Positions 10,789 through 21,245 are shown, counted from the stretch's first letter. The stretch is DNA of 64,000 nt from Branchipolynoe longqiensis (GCA_030323885.1 CM059198.1:55292417-55356416); one strand, 5' to 3'. Notes: generated by a model not told the origin, from the sequence alone. A program made the numbers and translations.

Positions 10789-10930
10789 GGTAAATCCATA
10801 AGGGAGAGAGAACCAGTAGCCCGAATGCAGGTCAGAGGAGGGGAGGGGGAGGAGGGAGCGTGCAGTGCATGGAGATGTGACCGTCTCGGGCTTCCCACCG
10901 GATCAACCACAATTCGGAAATTATGGGCCT
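10789..10930 (-). repeat. split direct repeat A2
   Basis: Matches A1 at the other end of the element ('taaatccataagggagag' through 'aattcggaaattatgggcc'). Relative to A1 it carries about 24 extra bases (starting gtctcgggcttcccacc) whose first part repeats a piece of B ('gtctcgggcttcc'). It directly abuts B1. Confidence 0.9.
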
Positions 10931-11090
10931 ATCCGGACAGAGGAAGCCCGAGACGGAGGTGGGAGAAAGGGTTTTTATTAGGTAAACGATAACGGCACAA
11001 GGTACAGACTCAATCGGTGAAATGTCAGTCGACCTGGTCCATGTCCGCAGAGGGAGCACTTTGGAAGTAGGTAGGCCCGGGAGCCGACCC
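10931..11090 (-). repeat. split direct repeat B1
   Basis: Covers the last ~22 codons of the recombinase frame plus 3' sequence. It directly abuts A2, so the order along the element is ORFs-B1-A2-B2. Confidence 0.9.
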
Positions 11091-11986
11091 AAAGCACAAT
11101 GCCAAGGCTCTCGGGGCGTCGGAGGCGTCGGACTCCCAGGTTCCCTGCGCCATTATCGCAGAGAGGTCGATCCCCCTCGACGCGGAGGCCTGCGCCGCGC
11201 CCCTGCGGAGGCCGTGGAGAGTGTAGGCGTCAGCTCCGGGGACGCCGGCTCCGCGCAGGGCGGCGTGGATGAGGGGGGTCACATCGCGAGGAGTGAGGGG
11301 GACGCCCGCGCGCGCCAGGAAGGCCGGGGCGTCGGCGGGGGCGGGCGTCAGGTCGAGGGCGCGCCTCCATGCCCGGAGGGGGCAGATGGGGGAGCCGGGT
11401 ATAGCCGGGACGAAGATTGAGACTGCCTGCGCGGCCGAGCGGATGGTCTTGGAGGAGGCTACGCGCAGGCGGAGGCCTCCGAGGACGGGTCGAATGTCGT
11501 CTCGGCGGAGCGTGTGAGGGCCGCCCCAGGGGGCGTGTGAAGGGGACAGCAAGTTCGACTGCCTCAGGAAGCTGAAGAAGCCCATCACTGTGGCCGCCCA
11601 TGCGGTGACGCTGAGGTGCCCGAGGGTGCGCATGTAGGCGTGGATGACGGGCAGCATCTCGGGGGTGATGCCGGGGGTGCGTCAAACCGTTGTGGGGAAG
11701 AGTCGCTCGCCCCCGCGCCGGACGTGGGCCGCAAAGGGGGCGTCGAATGGTGCCGCGTCGCCCCCCTCGCCTTCCGGACCCAGGCGCGTGCACCCGAGAA
11801 CGTGTTGGCGACCGAGGCGGGGGAGGGCAGAAGGCGGTGCATGTGGGCGACGAACTGGCCGACGTCGTAGGGCGCGGGGGCGAGGTGATCAACCCCGCGC
11901 TCGAGGGCGAACTCGAGGTATCGTCTGGTGTGCCGGTCGCGGTTCCGCCAGGTGCCGGGGGCGAGGGCGGCGCGGTGCATCTCCAT
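11025..11986 (-). pseudogene. tyrosine recombinase (YR), broken
   Basis: The enzyme would cut and rejoin circular element DNA into the genome. The N-terminal part (from ATG at 11986) has the helical core-binding region ('TWRNRDRHTRRYLEFALERG'). The frame then shifts near 11770, and a TGA lies at 11682-11684 before the catalytic part from 11657. In that 210-residue part I see Arg32 (FSFLRQSNL), Lys70, the HGLR box (148-151) and Trp174 (GTWESDA). In this family a Tyr is expected about eight residues after the Trp. Here that position is Pro, and the nearest Tyr is 23 residues on. The stop at 11025 lies inside repeat B1. Confidence 0.85.
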
Positions 11987-12025
11987 CAGATGCCGGTGCG
12001 CCGCGGGCCCATACTCTGGAACGGA

Positions 12026-14245
12026 TCAAAGGTCAAGTGTGATTATCGCATGCGTATGGTGCACCCTAATTCGAGACAAGCAACGAATCTCACAATGGTG
12101 ATGGACGAGGTCGAGGGCGGCAGGGGAGAGATGGGCGCGGCTGAGGGCGTCGGCGAACACGAGCTCGGCACCGGGCTTGTGATGGACAACAACGTCGAAT
12201 GAACCGCGGGCGGCCATGAGCCATAGCTCCCGGGCGCACGCGCCTAGGGTGGGGTCGATGGCTCGACCGGTCTGGATGGCGTGGGCCGAGGCGGTGTTGT
12301 CGGTGTAAACGATGATCTCGTGTCCACCGGGGGCGGGGGGGCCGAGGGCCCGGACCGCCAGGACAAGGTTGAGGGCCTCGAGCTCGTGGATGGTCGGGTA
12401 GGCCGCCCGGAAGTCCGCGTCGTAGGCCTCGGCGAAGCAGGCGGACTCCGAGAAGGCGCCCCCGCCGGTGAGGCAGGAGTCGCACTCGATTGTCCATCGA
12501 GGGCGTCGTCGAGGGGGTAAGAGGCAGACGCCGTTCCCGCCGATCGCGTAGTCGCGAAACCAGCGGACGTCCTTCCTCAGTTCTGGGTCGATGTCCGCTT
12601 GGCCCACAGGTGGGGCGGCCCTCAGCCTGCGCAGGATTCGCGCTATGAAGGTGCGGCCCGGGCGGACACAGGTGGTGATGTGCGCGAGTCGGCCGAGGAG
12701 GCGCTGGAGGGCCCTTCTGGTGAGGGTGGGCCGGTGGAGCCAGCGCTCACACTCGTCGATGATGTCGCGGAGGTTGCGATCAGGGATCCTGAGGGTCATG
12801 ACTTCGGTGTCGCACTCGATGCCGAGCCAGACGAGGCGCACCGTGGGCGGGCAGCATTTGTCGGGTGCGAGGGCGAGGCCAAGCGCCTCGCAGAGACCGC
12901 GGATGGCGTCGAAGGCGCGCATAGCCGCGAGGAAGGTGGCCTCGCACCCGACGAAGTCATCGACGTAGATGTCGCTGTAGAAACCGTGCTGCGCCAGCAC
13001 CTAGACGATCGCCGAGGTGACGCGGACGCAGGCGGCGCCGGACGTCCTGCACTCAAAGGGGAGGGCGATGTCGACGTAAGTGCGGCCATCGACGATGATG
13101 CCGAAGAGCGGGGTGGAGAGGGGGTCCGGGCGGAGCTGCCGGTAGGCTCGAGAGATGTCGGCCGACCAGCAGAAGGAGCCCCTCCCCTCCCGGACGACAC
13201 GCCGGCCCAGGTCGGTGGCGGAGGGGAGCGAGTAGACATGGGGGCGGCCGAGGTACTCCCTCCTGGGAATGCCCGCATTGTCACTGCGGCCCGGGGGGAA
13301 GGACAAGTCCATGATGACGCGGCGCTTGCCGGGGGTGGACTTCGGCCTCGTCATGATGGGGCTGCACTGAGCCCATGGCGTGAAGGGGGGGACCGCGAAC
13401 GGCCCGAGGAGGGCGCCGCGGCGCAGCTCCTCCTCAGCGTAGCTGGAGACGTGGTGGCTGAAGTCGGGGTCCTCGCGATGGTTCTTGTAGGTTGGCGTGG
13501 GGGGTCCCGGCGTGGTGTAGTTTGCCGGGAACCCAAACTCGAGGTGGTCGAGGAGCAGGGGGTCCTCGTGCCCGCGGAGCACCTGGCGCCATTCAGTGAT
13601 GATCAGATCTGAGGGGACCGGGACTCGGGCTGCCAAATAGTTCGGGAGGGCCGAGGACCGGGCGGCCGCGTATGCCCGGGCGAGGTCAGGGTAGGCGGCC
13701 CAACCATCGCCCGAGAGGACCGGCCAGAAGGTGTCGAGGGTGGCCCTGTACTCGGCCGGCGTGGGACCGCAGGTAGCGGCCGCGGCGAGAGTACTTTGAA
13801 GGAGGGGGTTGACAACCTGCTCGACCGGCTCGTCGGCGCCGGCTCCGGGTGCCGGGGTGCGGGCGGTCACGTAACAGAGCGCGCATGCGTGGGCGGGGTC
13901 CGGGGCCGACGGTGTGGATGTGCTACAGGGGGCGCCGACCCGGCTAGCGAAGTTGTCGTATGAGGGCGTGTCTCCAGGCCGGCCAATGTTTACGTGGGTA
14001 GTTGGGGGGGAATCCTCCAGGTGGCGCCAGCGGGGTCTGAGTGGCGTGACGTCACCACGGGCTTCCCCGCCCGGGGTGGCGGTTCCGAGGGTTTCCTCCA
14101 GGCGGCGCAAGTGCCGCGTACGCGGCGTGACGTCACGGGGGGGTCCCCGCCGGGGCCGGGAGCCGAGTGGGATGGAGCTGTAGCAGCCGTCCCGGGGCCC
14201 CATAGGGCGGCCCCGGGCGCGGGGTGTGACATTACGAGGGGCCAC
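12026..14245 (-). pseudogene. reverse transcriptase-RNase H with one in-frame stop
   Basis: It would copy element RNA into DNA. One frame runs from 14245 to 12026, broken only by TAG at 13001-13003. Before the stop are RT motif A (ADISRAYRQL, about residue 362) and motif B (LPFECRTSGA, about 395). After it comes the catalytic YVDD box (residues 12-15 of the second part), so the stop separates essential RT motifs. RNase H follows with likely catalytic residues in IECDS (Asp174), HELEAL, YTDNTAS (Asp234) and FADALSR (Asp284, second-part numbering). The N-terminal ~200 residues are Pro/Arg-rich and contain three repeated 'VTP' segments. It starts 134 bp after the gag stop and ends 39 bp before the recombinase ATG. 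Confidence 0.88.
14047..14054. promoter_or_regulatory. CRE-like palindrome TGACGTCA
   Basis: Perfect 8-bp palindrome within the N-terminal RT coding repeat. A second copy lies 81 bp away at 14128-14135. It matches the consensus CREB/ATF site. Because both sit in a repeated coding segment (VTP repeats), regulation is only a possibility. Confidence 0.3.
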
Positions 14246-14379
14246 CCCGAGGGCACCGGGTGCTGGTGGTACCTTGTGGCGCGTGCGGCTGGCTTCCCTG
14301 CAGGCTGTCGGTGGGCGTTCCGTGGGTCGGGGCGATTTCGCGCGAGGCGGGGCGGGTGGCGTGTCCTCCCGTCAGCGCG

Positions 14380-15722
14380 CTAAAAATCCCGTTGAGAGTT
14401 TCTGCCGGGGCGGTCGCGAGACTTCTTCGAGAAGCAACTCGCCTCGGTGTGGTTGGTGAAAATTTTACGGACGTTTGCGCAGTACCCACACACGTGCGCC
14501 ACCTTTTGCGTGCCAGATCCGTGTGACCCGCCCTTCGAGGCCTTATCGCAGGATCCTGGGTCCTTATTCCATGCGGGGCACGGTGCGCCGATCGCTGCCC
14601 GGTCGTAGTGGGCGCGGGGGTCGGCTCCCGACTTCTGTGGCTTCCCGGGTTGTTGTTGATCGGCCGAGGCGGCGGCAGTGGCGGGGGCGTGGCCCGCCAT
14701 CGCAATCACTTCAATGCGGACCGCGTTGATCCCCGCCTCGTCCGCCCATCCCTTCGGGAGCCTACCGTCGGCTATCCGCTTGAATATTTCCTCCGAATAG
14801 CGGCGGACGACAGCCCATGCCAGCGAGCAGTTGTCCTGGCACACCATCTCCTGAGGGTTGGACAGGGCGAGGAGTCCGCTCTCGGGGAAGCCGCGCTGAT
14901 GCTCCAGGCGCTTCAAACCGAGTGTGTACTCCTCTCTCGTCGCCTCACCCTTTTTCACTGCCTTCCCCTCGTCGCCGCGCTCGACCAAGTCATAAGGAAA
15001 GAGATATTTGTTGGGTATACCTTTTTTCCGGGTGTGTCCCTTCCCGTCTGCTGCTGCCACGATGAGGCGGACCGCCTCCTCGGCTGTGGAGCGGGCGCCC
15101 CTCTCGTAGTCGCCGTCGTGTTGTCGGCGGTACGCGGCGCGCCGGTCGGGGGCGTGCGCGGCGCCGTAGTCGCCGTCGTGTTGTCGGTGGGTGGAGGCGT
15201 GTCTGCCGAGGGCGTGCGCGGCCTCGGGGCGCCTGGGTCTGTGCTGGGGCGGACTAGGTGATGGCGACGACCATGCACTGAAGCTCGCGTCGAGGGTGCG
15301 CCCGGGGTGTGACCCGTTCGGCTCCTCGCCGGTGCTGGCGACGGGGAGGCCGGGGAGAAGGATCTGGTGCGGCTGCGGTGCTGGTGAACCCGGGCCGGCC
15401 TGGTGGGCCGGCTCCGGGGATTGTGGGGCGTTGCCGGGGCCGCCGCCGGTGGGACCGAGTGGCGCATGCCGGCCGCGACTGCCGCCATCGCCGCGGTGGC
15501 TTCCGCGAGCAGCTTGCTTTGGGCCGACATCTCGGCGCGATGCTCGCACGCCTCGCGCCTCTGATTTGCCGCTTCTTGCTACAGCGTATTCCAGCGCTTC
15601 TCAATGGCGTCGATGGAGGCTTGCATGCGTAATAATCCGTCGGCTTCCTCACGCGAGTCGACTGCCGGGCGGCCGGCGACAGCCGAGGCATTGGCGTGGG
15701 CGGCAGGGGGACGCGCCGCCAT
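14380..15722 (-). pseudogene. gag-like ORF1, frameshifted
   Basis: Likely nucleic-acid-binding particle protein of the element. The N-terminus (ATG at 15722, MAARPPAAHANAS) contains a charged helix and a TAG stop at 15579-15581, then continues in the same frame. The C-terminal half is in another frame: a 389-residue open frame ends at 14380. So at least one frameshift lies between about 15050 and 15400. The C-terminus has a Cys/His-rich segment (CPAWNKDPGSC, then HVCGYCANV and HTEASC) resembling the zinc-finger region of DIRS-group gag proteins. The middle is Pro/Arg/Ala-rich with two 'HDGDY' repeats. Confidence 0.75.
15106..15193 (-). repeat. 58-bp tandem repeat within gag
   Basis: Two copies of gtagtcgccgtcgtgttgtc spaced 58 bp apart (15106 and 15164), encoding the two HDGDY segments. 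Slippage here could account for the gag frameshift. Confidence 0.75.
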
Positions 15723-15918
15723 CTTGCGAGTGGATGGAGTCAGTCGCGTCGGAGATCGGGGGTGTTGTTGCCTTCCGTGTGGCGCGCTTCGCGGGGCGGC
15801 CTCTGGTTGCTGCGGCTCTGCGGGTTCTCTGCATATTGTTGTGTGACGTGGGGGCCATATTAGGCCGTTTAATGCTGTTTGACGTGGGTGATTCGTGGGT
15901 GGAGACGGGAGTTGCTGA

Positions 15919-16032
15919 GGATAAATCCATAAGGGAGAGAACCAGTAGCCCGAATGCAGGTCAGAAGGGGGGAAGGGGAGGAGGGAGCGTGCAGTGCATG
16001 GAGATGTGACCACAATTCGGAAATTATGGGCC
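15919..16032 (-). repeat. terminal direct repeat A1 (5' end)
   Basis: Partner of A2. Runs from 'ataaatccataagggagag' to 'aattatgggcc', where the element ends and a flanking MITE starts. The gag ATG is ~200 bp inside. Confidence 0.88.
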
Positions 16033-16273
16033 AATTCCATATATGCGGTATGTGGTATGCGGTATGCAAAATGTGAATGTGAATGCAACAAAAAATGGAA
16101 AAGCATGTAAACACATGGTGGTGCTTCCATATGTCCGGTTCCCGGTTGCGAATGCAAATGTGAATGTGAATGCGTGGACAGCAAAGTGGATCACTCAATG
16201 TACCGATCGATGTGAATGCGTTTTTGTCGCATTCACATTTGCATTCGCATACTGCATACCACATATATGGAAC
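16033..16273. mobile_element. MITE rich in gaatgtgaatgc hexamers
   Basis: The left end 'ttccatatatgcggtatg' is mirrored by the right end 'cataccacatatatggaa'. Internal 'gaatgtgaatgc' and 'gcattcacatttgcattc' stretches are also inverted. The retrotransposon lies exactly at its left edge. Confidence 0.6.
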
Positions 16274-16597
16274 CTTAGCTTAAGTGTTTAAGACATACAC
16301 ACAAAATGCTCACACATGATAGTAGGTCTACCGAATCATGTTTTATAGCCAAACACAATTCAGACTGTACTGCCAATTGGACTCTGTCTAGAAATACGGT
16401 TACATAGGGATGGCATAGCTGGAGAATTAATGAGATTCTGACATCACAAGTCAGTCGATAGGTGGCGCTAATAAGTACCTCTGTCCTGCCTTTAATCTAC
16501 TGTGTAATGCCACTCACTGCATACAGATGGCGCCACTCATGGGGGCGACCTGCTTATGTACTTTACATATGTCTTATTTACATGTACCATACTTAAG
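16274..16597. other. no feature recognised
   Basis: Unique-looking mixed sequence without repeat or exon signal. Confidence 0.5.
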
Positions 16598-16845
16598 TTG
16601 GTGATCGTCCTTTTGATCACACAAATCAAGGTTGGGTGGGCGGTTTATATTTATATTTTTTATTTTTCTGGCGTATGACATAGATGTAATTTGGGTTAAA
16701 CCATAAAATACCCTAACATGGTGACTATGTTGCACAGATTGTGTGCTTATGAAAGTTGAATTGCTGCTAGCCTTTTTTGAAAGTTATAAAAAAAATAAAA
16801 TCAGGAGCAGGCTATTTTTCAGGCACGGGCAAGGACGATCACCAA
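16598..16845. mobile_element. MITE with perfect 15-bp TIR
   Basis: ttggtgatcgtcctt at 16598-16612 and its exact complement at 16831-16845. The 248-bp interior is AT-rich and non-coding. A convincing TSD is not visible. Confidence 0.7.
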
Positions 16846-16858
16846 TTTTTTAAATATT

Positions 16859-17362
16859 GTCGTGGGGGTGATGAAAATGGGAAATATTGTGCCTAGAGCG
16901 GGACTCGAACCCACATGTCTTTGCATTCCGGGCCAGTGTGCTAACCATTACACCACCTAGGCTCCCTGATATCAACACACTCCCCACGCCTACCTGTCTA
17001 TGTGGTTACTTGCCTGAGAGGTCAGTGCAGACCACTACACTCGTCCCCCTGGAATTGTAAGTCTTGTAATGCTTACAATTACATACATACAGGCAATGCA
17101 CTAACACATACATACACAGGGTAGGTTCAACAACCATACAGCGCAAAGCTTGTACAGGATCCTGATCACGGCAACCAGTGTCGTGGGGGTGATGAAAATG
17201 GGAAATATTGTGCCTAGAGCGGGACTCGAACCCACATCTCTTTGCATTCCGGGCCAGTGTGCTAACCATTACACCACCTAGGCTCCCTGATATCAACACA
17301 CTCCCCATGCCTACCTGTCTATGTGGTTACTTGCCTGAGAGGTCAGTGCAGACCACTACAAT
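16859..17362 (-). repeat. SINE-G dimer, locus 1
   Basis: Two minus-strand tRNA-headed units (16859-17045 and 17179-17362), period about 320 bp, separated by a ~135-bp linker. Each head has an A box (gtggtgtaatggttagcac) and a B box (gggttcgagtcccgctc). The two units are nearly identical. The linker and second unit match the locus at 41299-41818, so the dimer is a repeated structure and not a chance tandem. Confidence 0.8.
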
Positions 17363-17639
17363 ATATTTATTTGGCCTTTTTACCTTGTTTATGTATCTAC
17401 TTCATTCATGCTGTTCCTGCTCTATGCATTGCCGAACGACTTACCATGTTTCACTCACCCTGCCTACCCGTGCTGACCTGTGTAAACTTACATAACCAAT
17501 GCTCTGCCTTACACAAAGGATACACTGACGTCACAGGGCCCTCTGGCTGATTAGTTCTTGAGGCATTCCATTATGCGCGTGCTAATTATTGTATACACCA
17601 CTTAGCGTTTATTTGTTGGTGTTTTACATCTTGATAATA

Positions 17640-18475
17640 TCGGACGCGGTTGTGAAATTGGTCAGGCTTCCAGTGCGGAAGGTCAGGAGTTCGAATCCTA
17701 GCCGGGTCAAACCAATGACTTACAAAATTGATACTTGTCGCTATCTAGCCACAGGTATTCGGGATTACTAGGATAGGGCAAGGACTGGTTAACTCAGTAC
17801 AGTATAACCCCGTTAAACCAAGCTCGGTTAAACCAAACGGTCGGTTAATCCAAACTTTTTTTTGGCTGCCCGGCAAAATACTACCATTTATCATATAAAA
17901 AAGTTGGTTAAACCAAAGTCGGTTAATCCAAACTATCGGTTAATCCAAGCAAGATTGTTGGACCTCATGCCACTTCCAGTACGGTTAAACCAAACTTTCA
18001 TCTGTTTATAAGGTCATCTGAGACTCCACCAACTTTTTTATATGATAAATGGTAGTATTTTGCCGGGTCGCCGAAAAAAGTTTGGATTAACCGATTGTTT
18101 GGGTTAACCAAGCTTGGTTTAACGGGGTTATACTGTATATACATTAAAAAAAACAATAATCAAAGTGTACACATACATTGTATATTACAGTCATAATGCA
18201 CCCACGTTTTTGCCAAAGCAAAGTCAAGTCGAAACCAAAGCTCGGTTAAACCAATGATAGGTTAATCCAAACACATTTCTAGGGTCCCTTCAAGTTTGGT
18301 TTAACGGGGTTATACTGTATCAGGATAATGTGACTGAGTGGGATATTAGGTCATGGTGTCTGTAGCCTGGTCTCCCAGTCGTCACGAGTGCGCTTTATCA
18401 GTATCACTCGTCGGTACCCGTCATGATATTAGCTTAGATGTTGCTAGGACTTAAAATTCCAACAAGCAAGCAAAC
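17640..18475 (+). repeat. SINE-A split by a TA-flanked foldback
   Basis: The head and body (17640-17799) stop at 'ctcagta'. The central domain resumes at 18318 with 'tatcaggataatgtgactg' and runs to the tail 'gttgctaggacttaaaa'. The 518-bp interruption is described at 17800-18317. Confidence 0.85.
17800..18317. mobile_element. pogo/Tc1-like MITE inserted in SINE-A
   Basis: Outer ends cagtataaccccgttaaacc and ggtttaacggggttatactg are flanked by TA (17798-17799, 18318-18319). A third identical right-type terminus ends at 18135. Thus 17800-18135 is a compact hairpin whose ~110-bp arms are largely complementary ('aaaatactaccatttatcat' against its inverse near 18040). 18136-18317 is the right part of another copy. 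Subterminal 'ggttaaaccaa' and 'ggttaatccaaac' units are repeated. TA target and CAGT start fit Tc1/mariner/pogo. Confidence 0.75.
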
Positions 18476-18660
18476 ATTCTGACACCATCTAATATCATAT
18501 CAGGACTGGCACTGACTTTTGGCAGCGGGTACTCATAGCGACATTTTATAGTGCTGCCCCTTTGGGAGACCAGGCCATCGGCACCATGACCCGGTATCCT
18601 ACTCAGTCACATTAGCAAACTAGTCCTTGCCAGCGCCAAGCTATCAACAGTTGACTCGGT
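18474..18660 (-). repeat. SINE-A, truncated and diverged
   Basis: Tail and central domain only. It ends near 'gccagcgccaagctatcaac' and abuts the preceding plus-strand copy tail-to-tail. Confidence 0.7.
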
Positions 18661-18847
18661 CGTGCATAGGTGTGTTCTAAATTTGCTGGATTTCTATGAA
18701 TGACCTCAAGTATGTAAACAGCTAAATTTCAAGTCGATCACATATCAAATCAATCACACAAATCCCATAATGCAATTAATGAGGCGGGATCACAGTACGT
18801 GGCGCCAATATAATATTATGCTGCATTTATTGGTAATACGGGGAAAG

Positions 18848-19190
18848 TTTGTCTGTTTGTTGTTGTTTTACGTCCTAGCAACATCTAAGGTCATGTCAGG
18901 ACTGGTACAGACTTGTGACAGTGCGCACTCATGACGACTTTATAGTGCTGCCCCACTGGAGGACCAGGCCACCAGCACCATGACCTGATATCCCACTCAG
19001 TCACATTATCCTGACACTGAGTCAACCAGTCCTTGTCCTATCCTAATAATGCCGAGTGCCAGGCTAGGAAGCGACAAGTATCAATTTTTAAGTCATTGGT
19101 TTGACTCGACCCGGGTTCGAACCCACGACCCCACGATCTACCAACACGGGAGACGGACGCTCTAACTCATTCGGCCATCCCGTCTGGGAA
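18848..19190 (-). repeat. SINE-A, full length
   Basis: Well-preserved copy with hairpin tail, central domain and tRNA-like head. The minus-strand A-box region is gacgggatggccgaatgag and the B box is 'gggttcgaaccc'. Confidence 0.9.
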
Positions 19191-19199
19191 ATGGTGTGG

Positions 19200-19335
19200 A
19201 GCTTGGGTCATGGTGCCACCGCCCGCTCTCCCAATGGGGCAGCGCTATAAAATCAGCATGAGAACGAACGCCACAAGTCGGTACCCATCATCGTGTGACC
19301 GTAGAAGTTGCTAGAACGTGATGCCTCAACAAGAG
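19200..19335 (+). repeat. SINE-A, diverged 3' half
   Basis: Central domain ('gtcatggtgcca', 'ggggcagcgctataaaatc') and tail, with many substitutions. Head-to-tail orientation is opposite to its neighbour. Confidence 0.6.
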
Positions 19336-19435
19336 TCCTTTCATCTAGCCAATAACAGCTATTTTTCTGTGTGTTTTTAAAGATAATCACATGATTTCAC
19401 CATGTAATCCTTACATGAATATTCTATGTATCTTA

Positions 19436-20113
19436 TACCCCTGTCACACTACGACGTAACGAGCCAACGTGAGCCTGACGTGATCACTTTACGTCATTAC
19501 GTTGCCGTACGTTTGGTTATGTTATGATGATGTCATAATGATGTTAGACTGACGTCGAGCTACGTCACGTTACGTCGTGTTACGTTGGCGCGCGTCAAGG
19601 TTTTGAACCTGTTCAAAACTTTTGACGTGACGCGAACGTAAGGGTTTACATTCGCCGTACGTTCTGTACACGTTCGGCGAACGTCAATGACGTTAAACGG
19701 ACATTAGTAAAATGTTCCTCACGACGTTCCACTACGTTCCACTCGTTGACCCACATTAAAGCCGGTGGAAACGTCCATGCGGCGTAATGGGAACGTCAGG
19801 AGAACGTCAGGAGAACATCAGAAGAACGTACATTCAGCATTTCGCCAACATTTAATGACGTAAGTAACATAAGGTAACGTAAAGCAATGTAGTTCTGGCG
19901 ATGGAATAACGTTCATAACGTTCCGTGAGCGTAATTATGTTGTCCTCTCTCGTTGAATGACGCTATCACTATGCTTTACCGCCATTACTCTCTCGTCCAC
20001 TACGCTGCATCCACGTTCAACTTGTGCCCAAATTTGCATACCACGCCGAGAAGTTCAATGTTCTTCACGTTCTCCCTACGCCGACGTCGTTATGTCGTAG
20101 TGTGACAGGGCCA
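19436..20113. mobile_element. family H copy 2
   Basis: TIRs tacccctgtcacactacgac and gtcgtagtgtgacagggcca with TTA on both sides (19433-19435, 20114-20116). Closely related to 7322-8012 over its whole length, but with fewer copies of the internal 11-bp repeat. Confidence 0.8.
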
Positions 20114-20210
20114 TTAATGAAGTATCATAATGCGAACGGACGATTTGAGTGCAAACCCAGTAGGGATGGATTGGCTGGGTCAACACCATGAGATTCACAG
20201 TTACCCATAC

Positions 20211-20756
20211 CAAAGACGGCTCACTCAGCCAGTACTGTGTAATCAAAATGATCAAACCGACCACTTGGTGCGCTGGTACTGGTGTGCTCAGTGTCAGGAT
20301 AATGTGACTAAGTGGGATACCAGGTCATGGTGCCGGCGGCCTGGTTTCCCAGTGGGACAGCACTATAAAGTTGCCATGAGTGCACACTGTCACAAGTCGG
20401 TACTCGTCCTGATATGACCTTAGATGTTGCTAGGACGTAAAACAACAACAAACAAACAACAACTGGTGCGCTGGTTGTTCTCTTGGTTAAACAGTTGCTA
20501 TATATGAATGTGAAAGATGTGTGATGATGGCAATGATGATGATGATGCTGATGATGATGTGTATTTGTTCATAGCAATTTCATATTGATGTGTATTCATA
20601 CTTACCTATCTCATGTATAATATAATTGTATGTGTTTACATGTGAAACACCAACCAGCAGCCAGGCTGATCAAACCCACCACAAAGTGGCACTGCAAAAT
20701 TTACTTTACCATGGGAGAGATAGGGAGTGAGCCGTCTTAGTATTATAGGGTCTTTG
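20211..20756. mobile_element. family J TIR element, copy 1, containing SINE-A
   Basis: Ends caaagacggctcactc and gagtgagccgtctt...gggtctttg, flanked by cccatac on both sides (a 7-8 bp TSD, hAT-like). Subterminal 'gatcaaac.caccac' and its neighbour are inverted. A (gat/gct)n-like run lies at 20520-20565. A SINE-A (20278-20463) interrupts it. Confidence 0.75.
20278..20463 (+). repeat. SINE-A, 5' truncated, perfect 12-bp TSD
   Basis: Flanked by exact copies of tggtgcgctggt (20266-20277 and 20464-20475). The matching empty site is seen in the second family J copy near 24054-24065. Starts at 'gtgctcagtgtcaggat' and ends in (aac)n. A clean retrotransposition event. Confidence 0.92.
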
Positions 20757-21156
20757 CCCATACCTATTCAGGGCCCTAACTTCGGGTTTCAGGTGGTACA
20801 CACACTTTTTGTGGCGATGGAATAAAATACATAGAGCATACGTGCATTTACATCATATATTATAATTAAAAAGAAAAAAAGTATAATCTCAGGTGGTATG
20901 CATCTGCGTACCTGCATATATGGAAGCTATAGGCCCTCGTCTATTAGTAGTAGGGTGTAAAACCCCAACAAACAATGCCAGATAGGCCTACACACAAACA
21001 TAGGCGTATAAATGATATAATTAAAAAGAAATCAAGTTATGAATTCGTCGCATATATCTCAAATAACTAAAGAAAATGTCACCATTCCATCCTCTACTGT
21101 AAGCTTGTCCATAATAAAATTTGGCACGATTGAACATAAACATAGCATACACACAC
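20757..21156. other. no feature recognised
   Basis: AT-rich spacer between element J and the AT microsatellite. Confidence 0.5.

Positions 21157-21241
<85 letters not shown>
21157..21241. repeat. (AT)n microsatellite
   Basis: About 84 bp of uninterrupted TA dinucleotides. Alternating Tyr/Ile open frames here are artefacts. Confidence 0.97.

Positions 21242-21245
<4 letters not shown>

Larger units (their letters stand above)
10526..16032 (-). mobile_element. Ngaro/PAT-like tyrosine-recombinase retrotransposon (DIRS order)
   Basis: This 5.5-kb minus-strand element is much richer in GC than its surroundings. It encodes in order a gag-like protein, RT-RNase H and a tyrosine recombinase. Its non-coding ends are split direct repeats: A1 at the 5' end, then B1-A2-B2 at the 3' end. 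In the DIRS order this layout is known from Ngaro and PAT. I see no methyltransferase domain, and only ~40 bp lies between the RNase H stop and the recombinase start, which favours an Ngaro-like lineage. Such elements integrate by recombinase without TSDs, and none is seen. All three frames are broken, so this copy cannot be autonomous. A and B repeat pairs remain very similar, suggesting a fairly recent insertion. Confidence 0.85.

Noticed and set aside
12599..13612. 337-codon plus-strand open frame
   Set aside because: Antisense shadow of the GC-rich RT-RNase H frame, which carries recognisable motifs on the minus strand.
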